NCBI GenBank assembly: GCA_015492495.1
Contig: WGEY01000057.1
Span: forward strand, 1-46,497
Direction: 5' to 3'
Length of the DNA stretch: 46,497 bases
DNA from: Deltaproteobacteria bacterium
Lineage (GTDB): Bacteria > Desulfobacterota > GWC2-55-46 > DRQE01
Positions 1-8,542 of the stretch are shown here, piece after piece. The notes below the pieces were generated by a model that was given only the letters and a program-made list of their open reading frames with translations, was not told where the DNA came from and ran no database searches. Made by a program: the position numbers and the translations under genes. Positions within the stretch are counted from its first letter, which is position 1, and each line of letters starts with the position of its first letter.

Positions 1-2
1 AC

Positions 3-20
3 AAGACCCATGGGGGTCTT
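3..20. terminator. Short hairpin at left edge, possible terminator of an off-window gene
   Basis: A perfect 7-bp stem (AAGACCC/GGGTCTT) closes on the 4-nt loop ATGG. There is no convincing T-tract, and the neighbouring gene lies outside the window, so its role as a terminator is only a guess. Confidence 0.3.
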
Positions 21-139
21 CAGCGACAGAACGAGCATCGAAAGAATACTATACGCAGTCTTTACCTATGAAAACAAAAAACAACGAACCGCTGCCCCTT
101 TCCTTATGACACAAAATATTTGACGTTACCAGAGACTGT

Positions 140-440
140 TCGTGTTCGTGATCCGGCCGGAGCCGTTTGCGGAAGTAAGTACCGGAACGCAAAATACTGC
201 TGAAGTGTTTTTACAGAACGGGATCGATTCGCCCTCGACATCCGGTCGGGGGCCGTTTGCAGTCTGCGGAGATCCTGTAGGCGCAAGTCGCGGCGGAAGC
301 ATTTTCTGTACCGAATGGAATCAAACCGTCCTTGACGGCTTCCGGGGGACGTTTTAGTCCGGTAGATATCCTTGGGACAGTAGGTGTACACTAAAACGTT
401 CTTGTATCAGGCGGAATCAAACCGTCTTTGACGGCGGAAG
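140..440 (-). repeat. Degenerate ~96-bp tandem repeat array, about four units
   Basis: A 23-nt block at 317-339 recurs at 413-435 with one mismatch, exactly 96 bp apart. The block GGGGGACGTTT at 344-354 recurs as GGGGGCCGTTT at 248-258, again 96 bp apart, and more weakly at 158-168, 90 bp apart. Unit lengths of 96, 96 and 90 are multiples of three. Read on the minus strand in one frame, two units give AVKDGLIP and two give KRPP, but stop codons interrupt the frame. The array may be a decayed coding repeat or a noncoding tandem element. CCGTC/GACGG mini-hairpins followed by a short T stretch could also act as weak terminators for pilB. A 10-bp inverted repeat (349-358 with 390-399) lies inside it. 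Apart from this array, 1-513 holds no gene I can support. Confidence 0.55.
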
Positions 441-513
441 GGATGGAGTGTGGATGGGGTGTGTAAGGATTGAGGTGGACCATCTTGTTTAGCCCTTACG
501 TGCCCTGACCGGC

Positions 514-2424
514 CTATCCCGCAGCAACCTTCTCTTGTAAGCCTTCGAACTCCTTGCGGCAATAAGGGCAGTACCTCCAGTCCGTCTCCCTCTGTTTGCC
601 GCACGACGGGCACCTGTCTACTATGGCGTATCCGCAGTAGGGGCAGGTGATGAAGTCGGAGCGCACGGAGTTGTTGCACCTGCTGCAGATGAGGACGTCC
701 TGCTCGCCCTTTACATAGAGGACCCTTACGAGCTCGTCCATGGAAGTAATACCCTCCTTGACCTTGGCTATGCCGTCTTCGGCCATGAGCCGCATCCCGC
801 CTTCGCGGGCCGCGTTGAGGATCGCATCCTCCGTAGCACCGCCCGATATGAGCTCCTTTACGGCCTGGTTGCACACGAGCACCTCGAAAATGCCAACACG
901 CCCCTTGTATCCGGTCTTGTCGCAGGCATCGCACCCAACCGCCCTGAAGAAGGCGGCCTTCTTCAGGTCCACATCATTGAGCCCTATCTTCATTATCTCT
1001 TCACGGGAAGGTGAGTACGGTTCCTTGCACTGGTTGCAGAGCCTTCTGACCAGCCTCTGGGCGACTATGCCGTTGAGAGACGATGCTATCAGGTAGGGCT
1101 GGATGTCGAGGTTTACAAGGCGTGTCACCGAGGAGACGGCTGTATTTGTGTGCAGGGTGGAGAGCACGAGGTGCCCGGTAAGGGAGGCCTGGAAGGCTAT
1201 GTTCGCCGTCTCCGCATCCCTCATCTCCCCGACCATTATCACGTCAGGATCCTGCCTCAGAACGGACCTCAGGCCGTAGGCAAAGGTGAGCCCGGTCTTT
1301 TCGTTTATGGCCACTTGGTTCACCCCGGCAAGCTCGTACTCTATGGGGTCTTCGAGGGTTATGATGTTTATGACGTCGGTCTTTATGTGGTTTATCATGG
1401 CGTAGAGTGTGGATGATTTGCCGCTCCCCGTCGGGCCGGTTACGAGCACCGTGCCCTGGGGACGCTCTATGATGTTCACGATCCTCCTGTAATCGCCCTG
1501 CATGAGCCCCAGCTCATCGAGTTTGAATACGGCGGTCGACGCATCCAGTATCCTCATCACGATATCCTCACCGTACTGGATTGGCAGGGTAGATATCCTA
1601 ATGTCGATCTCCCTGCCCTCGACCCTTATCTTTATCCTGCCGTCCTGCGGGATCCTCTTTTCGGCTATATCCATCCTGGCCATGATCTTTATCCTCGATG
1701 TTATGGCCCCCTGAACCCACTTGGGGAGCTGTAAGGATTCCCTCAACAAACCGTCAATCCTTTCCCTGACCAGCACACGTTTCTCCTGCGGCTCGATGTG
1801 GATGTCGCTTGCCCTGTTTTTGACCGCGTTGAAGATTATGCTGTTCACCATGCGGATTATGGGAGGCGCCTTGCCCTTCCTTACTATCTCCTCGACGTTC
1901 TCGGGCCCCTCGTCCTTTTCGGGCACGACCTCCACGAAGCCGTCGGTCATCCTGTCTATGACCTCGTGGAGTGTGTCCGAGAGGTGATAATACCTCTCTA
2001 TGGCGTATTGTATCTCTGTGGGGGTGGTTATGGTCGGCCTTACGTTCTTGCCGGTTGCAAACCTCACGTCGCTCAGCGCCTCGAAGTTCAGGGGATCGGC
2101 CATCGCTATGGTGAAGACCTTCCGGTCCGTGCTGATGGGCAGTATGAGATGCCTTTGTGCGAGCTTCTCCGGTATCATCTCGATGGCCTCGGGCTCTATC
2201 ACGGCGGTACTCAGGTCTATGTAGGGTATTCCCAGCTGCATGGACAGGGTCTTGGCGATGTCCGCTTCGGTCAGAAGGCCAGACTCGACGAGGACCTCGC
2301 CGAGTTTTTTCCCTGTCTTCTTCTGTTCGGCGAGGCCCTTTTCGAGTTGTTCCTTTGTGATGAGACCGGACTCCACGAGGATCTCACCGAGCTTCTTGGC
2401 GGTATGTTTGTATTGTTGTTCCAT
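514..2424 (-). CDS. pilB: PilB/GspE-family type IV pilus (type II secretion) assembly ATPase with C-terminal zinc ribbons
   Basis: This is a hexameric secretion ATPase that powers pilin polymerisation at the inner-membrane cytoplasmic face. Two MshEN-type N-terminal repeats sit at about residues 10-60 (KLGEILVESGL, KLGEVLVESGL) and a further GspE N-terminal domain runs to about 145. The ATPase core has Walker A GPTGSGKS at 330-337, the Asp/Walker B region ending VIMVGE at 395-400, and GEMRD at 399-403. The family zinc site is C463/C466/C498/C501. After the normal end near residue 570 comes an unusual tail of four CxxC knuckles (C580/583, 594/597, 605/608, 619/622), a double zinc ribbon. The length of 636 aa exceeds the usual 560-570. 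The ATG at 2424 has no strong Shine-Dalgarno. No other pilus genes are nearby. Function as PilB rather than GspE is inferred from the MshEN domain. Confidence 0.93.
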   Translation of the reverse strand: MEQQYKHTAKKLGEILVESGLITKEQLEKGLAEQKKTGKKLGEVLVESGLLTEADIAKTLSMQLGIPYIDLSTAVIEPEAIEMIPEKLAQRHLILPISTDRKVFTIAMADPLNFEALSDVRFATGKNVRPTITTPTEIQYAIERYYHLSDTLHEVIDRMTDGFVEVVPEKDEGPENVEEIVRKGKAPPIIRMVNSIIFNAVKNRASDIHIEPQEKRVLVRERIDGLLRESLQLPKWVQGAITSRIKIMARMDIAEKRIPQDGRIKIRVEGREIDIRISTLPIQYGEDIVMRILDASTAVFKLDELGLMQGDYRRIVNIIERPQGTVLVTGPTGSGKSSTLYAMINHIKTDVINIITLEDPIEYELAGVNQVAINEKTGLTFAYGLRSVLRQDPDVIMVGEMRDAETANIAFQASLTGHLVLSTLHTNTAVSSVTRLVNLDIQPYLIASSLNGIVAQRLVRRLCNQCKEPYSPSREEIMKIGLNDVDLKKAAFFRAVGCDACDKTGYKGRVGIFEVLVCNQAVKELISGGATEDAILNAAREGGMRLMAEDGIAKVKEGITSMDELVRVLYVKGEQDVLICSRCNNSVRSDFITCPYCGYAIVDRCPSCGKQRETDWRYCPYCRKEFEGLQEKVAAG

Positions 2425-2647
2425 AGTGTATACCCGGTTAGGTTTGAAGCCAGCCGGGAAGCCACCGGAGACTCCGGGCTTATGCGATCATCCTTCTTAT
2501 GCCCCATGCATCTTCACAGGAACAGATGGTGGGACGCGTGTTTCAGTACGCATGGGAGTCCTGATGAGTCATAATACGGAGGTGAATACGGCAGGATGTG
2601 AGTTCAGGTTGAAGTGATGTTAGTTCATAGGTAAACTCTGCTCAATT

Positions 2648-2747
2648 CGTCATTGCGACGAAGAAAGTCTAACAGAGGCTACGCGGCGGAGCAATCTCTA
2701 AGTGCTTGATTTTGCTAAAGACGAAATCACTTCACCGCGCAATGACG
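2648..2747. repeat. REP/MITE-like intergenic element with 10-bp terminal inverted repeats
   Basis: CGTCATTGCG at 2648-2657 is the exact inverse complement of CGCAATGACG at 2738-2747, bounding a 100-bp element. The left arm continues with CGAAG and GGAGCAATCTC, resembling the widespread GTCATTGCGAGCGAAGCGAAGCAATCTC family of REP-like repeats. Decayed relatives occur at 27004-27031 and 39331-39356. The remainder of the 430-bp gap (2425-2855) shows no gene or promoter I can support. Confidence 0.6.
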
Positions 2748-2855
2748 ATACAGGCAATAAATCAGACCCCTTACAAATTATACATCAAATTTCTGTAAAG
2801 TCGATCTCATCGCGGTCCCGTCCGGACCATTGATGTGCCTACGGGTGGGTGTCTT

Positions 2856-3405
2856 TTATCGGGCTGGCGTGTATCCGGCCACGGTGCCCCCTTCGGCCAG
2901 CGCCATAAACGCACTGTACGCGGCTTCGCTTTCAAAGTAGTAGACCCTGCCGGAGGCATCGGCATAGATGACGGCGCAGGACTTGTCCACTGCCCTGTCC
3001 GTCAACGGGTCCTTTGCAAAGCGGGTGGAAGGGTTCAGGCGCATATTCAGCGCATGTGCCCGCCCGATACGTAATACACCCTGCCATGGAGCATGCATTC
3101 TTCCTGCGCTACCCCTTTGTAACGGTTGGTCGCCATATCCACTTCATCTGCCTTGACCCTCCTGAGCCACCCTTCGTTCGCTACGGACGGTCGCGGTATC
3201 TGCTTAGTCAGTACCGCCGGAGTGGAGTGTCTTCTGCCTCAGTGAAGCGGGGTGGTTCTGTCTTATCCCCTCAAGGAGTTGCAATGCGCGCAGGTCTGTG
3301 TCCGCCGCCTGGCCCGCGCTTGTCCCGGCGGGGAGGCATGCCACGGCAACGAATACCATGACGGCCGAAACCAGAAGAGTCTTTTAAGATATTCTTTCCC
3401 CTCAT
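2856..3405 (-). pseudogene. Secreted YHS/NosL-like protein, broken by at least three frameshifts
   Basis: Reading downstream from ATG 3403-3405, MRGKNIL must shift frame into TLLVSAVMVFVAVACLPAG, a clear signal-peptide core, continuing to a stop at 3204-3206. A second frame then gives VANEGWLRRVKADEVDMA and YKGVAQEECMLHGRVYYVSG, ending at 3047-3049. A third frame gives DPLTDRAVDKSCAVIYAD and GRVYYFESEAAYSAFMAL to the stop at 2856. The last two pieces look like YHS- or NosL-type metal-handling modules (xxYYFxSxxxYxxF). All pieces share the strand and codon style of the upstream operon, which ends 65 bp before it, so it may once have been its sixth gene. The family call is weak; the multi-frame decay is directly readable. 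Confidence 0.6.
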
Positions 3406-3470
3406 CTCCTCTTCCTATCTCCCTGGTCATGCGTTTTCGCCTTGCCGGACCGTGACGGTGCCCGGTGGTT

Positions 3471-4268
3471 TCAGCACTTGAGAGAGTACTCGGCGAGTAT
3501 CTTGGCCTGTTTCCTTAGCCCCTTGTCGACGGCTGAAGGCATGAGTTTGTTCATGAGGACGAACAGCCTCTCTGGCATGCCTATGAACACCTCGTTGGCC
3601 TCCTTTTCCACCGACCTTGCGACTATCGCGCCAACCTTCTCGGGGTCGTCGAGGTTCATGCCCATCTTCTTGGCCATCTCGAAGAAGGTCGCCGACTGGG
3701 ACGTCCTCGTGCCCCTGGGAGCTATGTATGTTACGCCTACGCCTGTTCCGTCAAGCTCCCTTCGGAGGCCCTCTGAAAAGCCCTTTATCGCGCTCTTGCT
3801 CGCCGAGTATATGCTGAAGTACGGAAAGGAGAGGCTTCCGAAGACCGAGCCGATGTTTACGATCCTGCCGCTCGAGCGCTCGATCATGCGGGGCAGCACG
3901 GCCTGCGTGAGCCTTATCACGGCGAAGACATTGACCATGAGGGTGTTCAGTATGTCTTCCTCTGTGTGCTCCAGGACAGACTTGAAGACCATTATGCCGG
4001 CGTTGTTTACCAGCACGTCGACCGGACCGAGCGCACTTTCGGTCTCGTTTATTATCCTGGTCCTGCCTTCGGCTGTGGTTATGTCGGCGCTTATGGTCTT
4101 CACCTTGACCCCCTCGGCCCGGCATGATGAGGCCACGCCGGCGAGCCTTTCCGTGTTTCTGTCGACCAGCGCGAGGTTCGCCCCCTTTCGGGCGAAGGCG
4201 AGCGCTATCTGGCTGCCGATCCCCCCGCCTGCGCCTGTTATGACCACCTGTTTATCCTTGAGTACCAT
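3471..4268 (-). CDS. Short-chain dehydrogenase/reductase (SDR), NAD(P)-dependent
   Basis: A classical SDR of 265 aa with a Rossmann fold. The cofactor motif TGAGGGIG is at residues 11-18, NNAG at 88-91, the catalytic Ser is probably S141 (NIGS) and the Tyr-Lys pair is Y154-SASK158. D36 at the end of beta-2 (ALVDRN) suggests NAD(H) preference. It oxidises or reduces a keto/alcohol group on an unknown substrate. It is the last intact gene of the sigma-54 operon, and its start overlaps the radical-SAM gene by 17 bp, implying translational coupling. By context it probably performs a reductive or oxidative step on the product built by the acyl ligase and radical-SAM enzymes. The family is certain; the substrate is unknown. 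Confidence 0.9.
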   Translation of the reverse strand: MVLKDKQVVITGAGGGIGSQIALAFARKGANLALVDRNTERLAGVASSCRAEGVKVKTISADITTAEGRTRIINETESALGPVDVLVNNAGIMVFKSVLEHTEEDILNTLMVNVFAVIRLTQAVLPRMIERSSGRIVNIGSVFGSLSFPYFSIYSASKSAIKGFSEGLRRELDGTGVGVTYIAPRGTRTSQSATFFEMAKKMGMNLDDPEKVGAIVARSVEKEANEVFIGMPERLFVLMNKLMPSAVDKGLRKQAKILAEYSLKC

Positions 4269-5346
4269 TGCCTTTTAACACCTCCTTTTTGAACTCCTCG
4301 AGCATGAGCTGCCTCTGCTTGGCGGTTACCATAGTGGACCAGTAGCACCCCTGGCATCTTTTCGCATCCTCCCACCAGTCTTCCACGAATCCACGGTATG
4401 TATCTTCGTCCTTCAGGTCGAAGACGGTATATCTCTTTGCGACCTCACCCCTCATGTTTATGCAGGTCATGAGCGAGCCGTCCGCGTCCACGATGAGCCG
4501 GGACGGTGATGTCGGCTCTGTCTCCGAGTAGCACTTCCAGCTCAAGTCCGGCCCGTAGGTCGGAAGCCCCTCGAGGTAAGATTCAGTGGGCAGCAGCAGG
4601 GCACCGTTTCGCTTGAGCTCCACGAGCCTTTTGGCGATATCTTCTAGCCTCTCACGGTGTTCATTGGTGAGCCGGTAGGCGTTGTCCGCCTCCTCGACAC
4701 TCTCCCACTTGTCGCCCCTGCCCCATATGACCGGGCATACGTTGACCCATATGCCGTTGTCGCTCAGGTATCTCGTCACCTCCACCACGCTCGAGAGGTT
4801 CCTTGCGGAGATGACTATGTTCCCGCACAGGTAGGGGACCTTTCCCTTGAGCCTTTCCAGCATCCTCATTCCGGCGCTGGACTTCCTTATGTCATGCAGC
4901 CTCTTGTCCGCACCGTCCATGACATCGATACTTGCCACATATGCCTTCAGCCCCGCATCGACCATCTCCTTCAGCTTTTCGTCGTTGAAGAGGGAGTTCG
5001 ATACGATCGAATGTGCAAGCGTCGTATTGTTGTTGATGTGTGATATCAGCCTGCCGAGCCCCTTGAGCACCGTGGGCTCTCCGCCGGCTATGTTTACGAA
5101 CCTAACTCCCAGCCCTTCGAGTATGTCCATCACCTCGATCCACTGCTCCATCGTGAGCTCCAGGGGGAGCTCCGTCTTTATGATCTTGCAGTACTGGCAT
5201 TTGAGGTTGCACTTGCGCGTAAGGTATACCGAGCTCTCGAGTATCTTGGCCCCGAGGAGGGCGTCCGGTGTTACCTTGAACTCCTCCCAGATCATGTCCG
5301 GGGTGTACGAGCCGTTTGTTGTCTTTTCGTTTTTCATGTCCCTCAC
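4252..5346 (-). CDS. Radical-SAM protein, SPASM/twitch-like C-terminus
   Basis: A radical S-adenosylmethionine enzyme of 364 aa. The cluster motif C46-NLK-C50-QY-C53 (CxxxCxxC) follows the first strand, and NIAGGEPTVL gives the GGE SAM-binding motif. C-terminal cysteines (WKCYSE, MTCINMRG, KRCQGCYW) suggest an auxiliary iron-sulfur or SPASM/twitch region. Such enzymes modify peptides, sugars or lipids by hydrogen abstraction from the substrate. The gene overlaps the TPR gene by 4 bp (ATGA) and the SDR gene by 17 bp, so it is translated as part of the operon. No precursor peptide was found next to it, which argues mildly against RiPP maturation and for a small-molecule or lipid substrate, though that is inference. 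Confidence 0.85.
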   Translation of the reverse strand: MRDMKNEKTTNGSYTPDMIWEEFKVTPDALLGAKILESSVYLTRKCNLKCQYCKIIKTELPLELTMEQWIEVMDILEGLGVRFVNIAGGEPTVLKGLGRLISHINNNTTLAHSIVSNSLFNDEKLKEMVDAGLKAYVASIDVMDGADKRLHDIRKSSAGMRMLERLKGKVPYLCGNIVISARNLSSVVEVTRYLSDNGIWVNVCPVIWGRGDKWESVEEADNAYRLTNEHRERLEDIAKRLVELKRNGALLLPTESYLEGLPTYGPDLSWKCYSETEPTSPSRLIVDADGSLMTCINMRGEVAKRYTVFDLKDEDTYRGFVEDWWEDAKRCQGCYWSTMVTAKQRQLMLEEFKKEVLKGNGTQG

Positions 5347-6200
5347 TTCCTGTATTTTGCGAGGATCCGTTCCTTGAGGGCCTCTGCCTCCTTCTTGTCC
5401 CTCAGGTCCTCGACGACCTTGGATTCGTCCACATCCGCCTCGAGCACGTGGTCGACCTCGTTGAGCGCCTCCTCGTACATGCCCTCGCTGAAGAGCGTTT
5501 CTGCATAGAAGAGGTGGTTGGTGAGGTTTTCAGGCCCTGCCTCGACGGCCTTCCTCAGATACTTCAGTGACTCCTTCTTGTCGGGCCACGAGAGCACGAA
5601 CGGTATGTAAGGGGCCTTGAAGTGGAGCCTTCCGAGGGTCCTGTATCCGCCGCCCTCTGCAAAGTACGGATCGATCCCGATCGTCTTCTCCGCATAGAGC
5701 TTCACCTTGTCGGCTACACCCTTTCTCGCCGAGGCGAATATGCCGTTGACCTCACCCCATCTTCCCCAGCATCCGCCCATCTGGTAGTTAAGTGCCACGC
5801 TGTTCGGATACCTTGAAATCACCTCGTTTCCCGTATCTATGGCCCTCTGAAGGACCCTTTTTTGTTTGTCCCTGTCCTTCTCCGCATACGTCGCATAGAA
5901 GTAGGATGCCTGGAGTATCTTCGCCGCCAGTTCCGGAGACCTGTCGCCGAGCTCGTAGGCCTTGTAGTAAGCATCGAGGGCCTTCTCGATGGGACCGGTC
6001 GGCGCCCAGTCGCCGTTGTGGCCTTCGGCCCTCCTGGCATAGTGGTCGTCGCCTTCGGCGATGTAGTCCTCGACGGAGTTTGCGCTGTAGGAATCAACAG
6101 CGGCGAGGGGTATCAAAAGGAGCGCTATGATAAGCGGCAGGGCTATGAGCCTCAAGGCCCTGGTCACTCCATGGATATTCTCTACCTTAGTTGATGACAT
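5343..6200 (-). CDS. Secreted tetratricopeptide-repeat protein, TatT-like
   Basis: A 285-aa protein with an N-terminal signal peptide (hydrophobic core LIALPLIIALLLIPLAA, likely cut after SYSA) followed by helical repeats. The clearest are GDDHYARRAEG, VLQRAIDTGNEVISRYPNS, SLKYLRKAVEAGPEN and ALNEVDHVLEADVD. The block GGCWGRWGEVNGIFASA with FAEGGGYRTLGRLHFKAP is reminiscent of periplasmic TRAP-associated TatT proteins, though no TRAP transporter is here. I chose the ATG at 6200 because AGGAGG lies 9 nt upstream; a second ATG at 6206 is only 3 nt from it. The gene overlaps the ligase by 14 bp and the radical-SAM gene by 4 bp. The probable role is a periplasmic scaffold or binding partner for the operon's product. 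Confidence 0.8.
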   Translation of the reverse strand: MSSTKVENIHGVTRALRLIALPLIIALLLIPLAAVDSYSANSVEDYIAEGDDHYARRAEGHNGDWAPTGPIEKALDAYYKAYELGDRSPELAAKILQASYFYATYAEKDRDKQKRVLQRAIDTGNEVISRYPNSVALNYQMGGCWGRWGEVNGIFASARKGVADKVKLYAEKTIGIDPYFAEGGGYRTLGRLHFKAPYIPFVLSWPDKKESLKYLRKAVEAGPENLTNHLFYAETLFSEGMYEEALNEVDHVLEADVDESKVVEDLRDKKEAEALKERILAKYRK

Positions 6201-7773
6201 ATTCATCTTCCTCCTTTTTCTTCTTGGTGTGGTTCTCATACAATCCATTAAGCCTGTCCCGGTATGCCGCGAGGATCCTGTCCCTTCTGGGCCTTCCGTC
6301 GGGCGTCATTAACCCGTTTTCAGGGCTGAAGGCCTCCCGGGCGAGTACGAACGCCTTAATAGCGGCGTACCCCGGAAGGTTGGAGGTGGCGCTGGCGACT
6401 TCTTCGGATACGGCCTCTGTGATCCTGGGATGGTCCAGGAGCCTTTCACGGTCCGCTCCTGCCGGAACCCCTCCGGCCACCTCCCTGAGCCACCCATAAT
6501 CGGGCACTATTACGGCCGTAAGGAACGGCCTTCCATCGCCGTATACCACCGCCTGCCTTACGGCCCGGCTCGATACCAGTTCCTCCTCGATCCACTCGGG
6601 CGATATGTTCCTTCCGTACGCCGTTGCGAAAACCGAATCCTTTCTTCCTGTTACATAGAGGTATCCTTCTTCGTCCATGTATCCCACGTCCCCGGTCTTC
6701 CATGCGCAGATCTTTTTGTTGCCCTCTTCGTTGAGGTACCCGCTCATGAGCGCATCGCCCGAGACGATGATCTCTCCGTCCTGGGCCACGGTGACGTGGA
6801 CGTGCCTTAGCGGAAGCCCCGAGCTCCGTGGATGGTTGTTGTCCGGCGAATTCAGCGAGACGGCGGTTACGCATTCGGAGAGTCCGTAGCCCTGGTAGAG
6901 CGGTATGCCGAGAAAGTAAGCCCTTTCGATGAGGGTGCTTCCAAGCGGTGCCCCTCCGCAGGCAACGAAGCGCAGGGTCTCAGGGAGCCCGCCGTTTTTT
7001 TCCGCGGCCCCGACAATGCCTTCGAGCAGAGCAGGGACCAGGTTGAGGGTCGTCGGCCTGACCTTGAAGAGTGTTTTAACGGATTGGGCTGTGTCAGAGG
7101 CCGGCGAACGGGTATCACCAGCCTCGGGGTATACGACCGTCGCCCCGGCGGCAAGCGGGACATAGAGCCCGCCGATGGCCTCAACGAGGGTGCTCAGGGG
7201 AAGGAGAGAGAGGTGCACATCGTCCGAAGCGGCCCTGGTGCGCTCCCTGAGGCTCTCTGTTACGGTCTCAATCGCCCGGAGTGTGACCATCACACCCTTG
7301 GGGTTGCCGGTGGTGCCGGAGGTGTAGATGATCTTTGCGATACCCGAAGGCATGGTCTGCGGACCTATGTCCCGCTCTCGTTCGGTTGCTTCGACAGGTC
7401 GCTCGAAGGCCGGATCGGCCTCTATGATTCTAACGCGGTGCAGCCCCGGAAAGTTGATGCCTGGTTCAACCACGACGCAATCGAGGTTCGCATCCCGTAC
7501 TATGTGTCCGGCCTGCTCCTCCGAAAAAAAGAGCGGAATGGGCACGACCGTAGCCCCCTTGAGCGTGAGCGCCATATCGTAGACCGCCCAGAGCGGCCTG
7601 TTGGATATGAGAATACCAACCCTTTTGTCACGCAGTGCCGGTAGCCTCCGGGCGCAACTCGCGACCGAGCCCCTCAGCTCGCTGTAGGTGAGCGCTCCGG
7701 CCCCGTCGACCGACAGGGCCGTTTTTCCTGGGGATCTTTCTGCCCATCGGACTATCTTTTTCCACAACTCCAT
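6187..7773 (-). CDS. AMP-dependent acyl-CoA synthetase (FadD/ACSL-like), catalytic Lys replaced
   Basis: An ANL-superfamily adenylating enzyme of 528 aa that activates a carboxylic or fatty acid as acyl-AMP and, in the family, transfers it to CoA. The P-loop YTSGTTGNPKG is at residues 150-160, the aromatic motif YGLSE at 296-300, the ribose Asp in KTGDVGYMDEEGYLYVTGRK (about 359-378) and the C-terminal ENGLMTPDGRPRRDRI at 485-500. In ACSL-type relatives this last block carries the catalytic Lys (LTPTLKLRR-like); here Arg (R494) stands there. The start at 7773 is chosen because it follows the previous gene's TAA by 2 bp. The gene lies directly after the T_hemolysin-family gene, a pairing I recall from other proteobacteria. 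The exact acid is unknown. Confidence 0.88.
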   Translation of the reverse strand: MELWKKIVRWAERSPGKTALSVDGAGALTYSELRGSVASCARRLPALRDKRVGILISNRPLWAVYDMALTLKGATVVPIPLFFSEEQAGHIVRDANLDCVVVEPGINFPGLHRVRIIEADPAFERPVEATERERDIGPQTMPSGIAKIIYTSGTTGNPKGVMVTLRAIETVTESLRERTRAASDDVHLSLLPLSTLVEAIGGLYVPLAAGATVVYPEAGDTRSPASDTAQSVKTLFKVRPTTLNLVPALLEGIVGAAEKNGGLPETLRFVACGGAPLGSTLIERAYFLGIPLYQGYGLSECVTAVSLNSPDNNHPRSSGLPLRHVHVTVAQDGEIIVSGDALMSGYLNEEGNKKICAWKTGDVGYMDEEGYLYVTGRKDSVFATAYGRNISPEWIEEELVSSRAVRQAVVYGDGRPFLTAVIVPDYGWLREVAGGVPAGADRERLLDHPRITEAVSEEVASATSNLPGYAAIKAFVLAREAFSPENGLMTPDGRPRRDRILAAYRDRLNGLYENHTKKKKEEDEYVIN

Positions 7774-7775
7774 GG

Positions 7776-8483
7776 TTAAAAGCCTGCGGCGGCCCTGCAG
7801 GTGTCTTCGAGGAGAAGCCCCCTGAGCAGCATCCGGCACATAAGGTCGACCATCTCACCGGGCAGGCCGCAGCCCGTATTCTGAAGGACCTTCTCCACCT
7901 GCCACATGCACTCCTCCACGTCCACGAATATGACCTCGGGTGATGCCTCGTAGTAGCTGCCCCATTCGGCGCTGTTAGCCACCCTGCCGGGGTCGGCTTC
8001 AACAATCCTTGTAAAGGGCACCTCGAGGCGTTCCAGGGTGTTCCTCAGCGTCCTTACGGCTGTAAAGGCGAAGAACCTCTTTTTTCTGCCGAGGAGAAGC
8101 CCTGTGAGCGCCGACATCGCCAGCCTGCAGAGCCCCCTTGAACGGACCGCGAGCGTGCCTATCTCGACCACATCCTTCCTGTCCACCGGCATGCCGGTCA
8201 TGCGGGAGATCTCCTCTTCGGCGGGCGAGTCGAGGTACTGCTCGAGGAAGAGCTCCCCGGACTCAGGGGTGTTTATTCCCACGCAGCTTATGATACCCTT
8301 TGTAACGGACACTATTGTAAGGAGCTCGTTTGAGAAGGTCTTGAGGTCTGCGCCGTAAGCCCTTCTGTAGACCCTGCAAGCGAACTCTTCCACGTCCCTT
8401 CTCAATCCATGGGCCTTGTCCACCAGTACCAGATCAAGGTCCCCGGGTGGGCCGAAACGCCCCCTTTTGTTGTCATGGTTCAT
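7776..8483 (-). CDS. Thermostable-hemolysin family protein (T_hemolysin, GNAT-like)
   Basis: A 235-aa protein matching the pattern of the T_hemolysin family (Pfam PF12261, as I recall it): EIGTLAVRSRG at 108-117, KKRFFAFTAVRTLRNTLERL at 134-153 and ADPGRVANSAEWGSYYEASP at 163-182. The name is historical. The fold is thought to be acetyltransferase/autoinducer-synthase-like, so an N- or O-acyltransferase role is more likely than membrane lysis; no signal peptide or TM segment is visible. The ATG at 8483 is supported by GGAGG 8-9 nt upstream. It is the first gene behind the sigma-54 promoter and is followed after 2 bp by the acyl ligase, which could supply its acyl donor. Family call good, biochemical role inferred. 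Confidence 0.8.
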   Translation of the reverse strand: MNHDNKRGRFGPPGDLDLVLVDKAHGLRRDVEEFACRVYRRAYGADLKTFSNELLTIVSVTKGIISCVGINTPESGELFLEQYLDSPAEEEISRMTGMPVDRKDVVEIGTLAVRSRGLCRLAMSALTGLLLGRKKRFFAFTAVRTLRNTLERLEVPFTRIVEADPGRVANSAEWGSYYEASPEVIFVDVEECMWQVEKVLQNTGCGLPGEMVDLMCRMLLRGLLLEDTCRAAAGF

Positions 8484-8542
8484 GCGATGGTCCTCCTCGG
8501 CATTAAAGGCATGGTTGCCTGATAAACTGTAACTAATGCAAA

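Noticed and set aside
140..440. CRISPR array
   Set aside because: The period is about 96 bp with diverged units and no short identical repeat plus unique spacer pattern; no cas genes are present.
1798..2574. 258-aa plus-strand ORF opposite pilB
   Set aside because: It is antisense to the strongly conserved PilB reading frame, has no recognisable domain and mirrors its codon pattern.
4252..5346. RiPP-maturase role with a precursor peptide
   Set aside because: No short Gly/Cys-rich or leader-like ORF with a ribosome site was found beside the radical-SAM gene.
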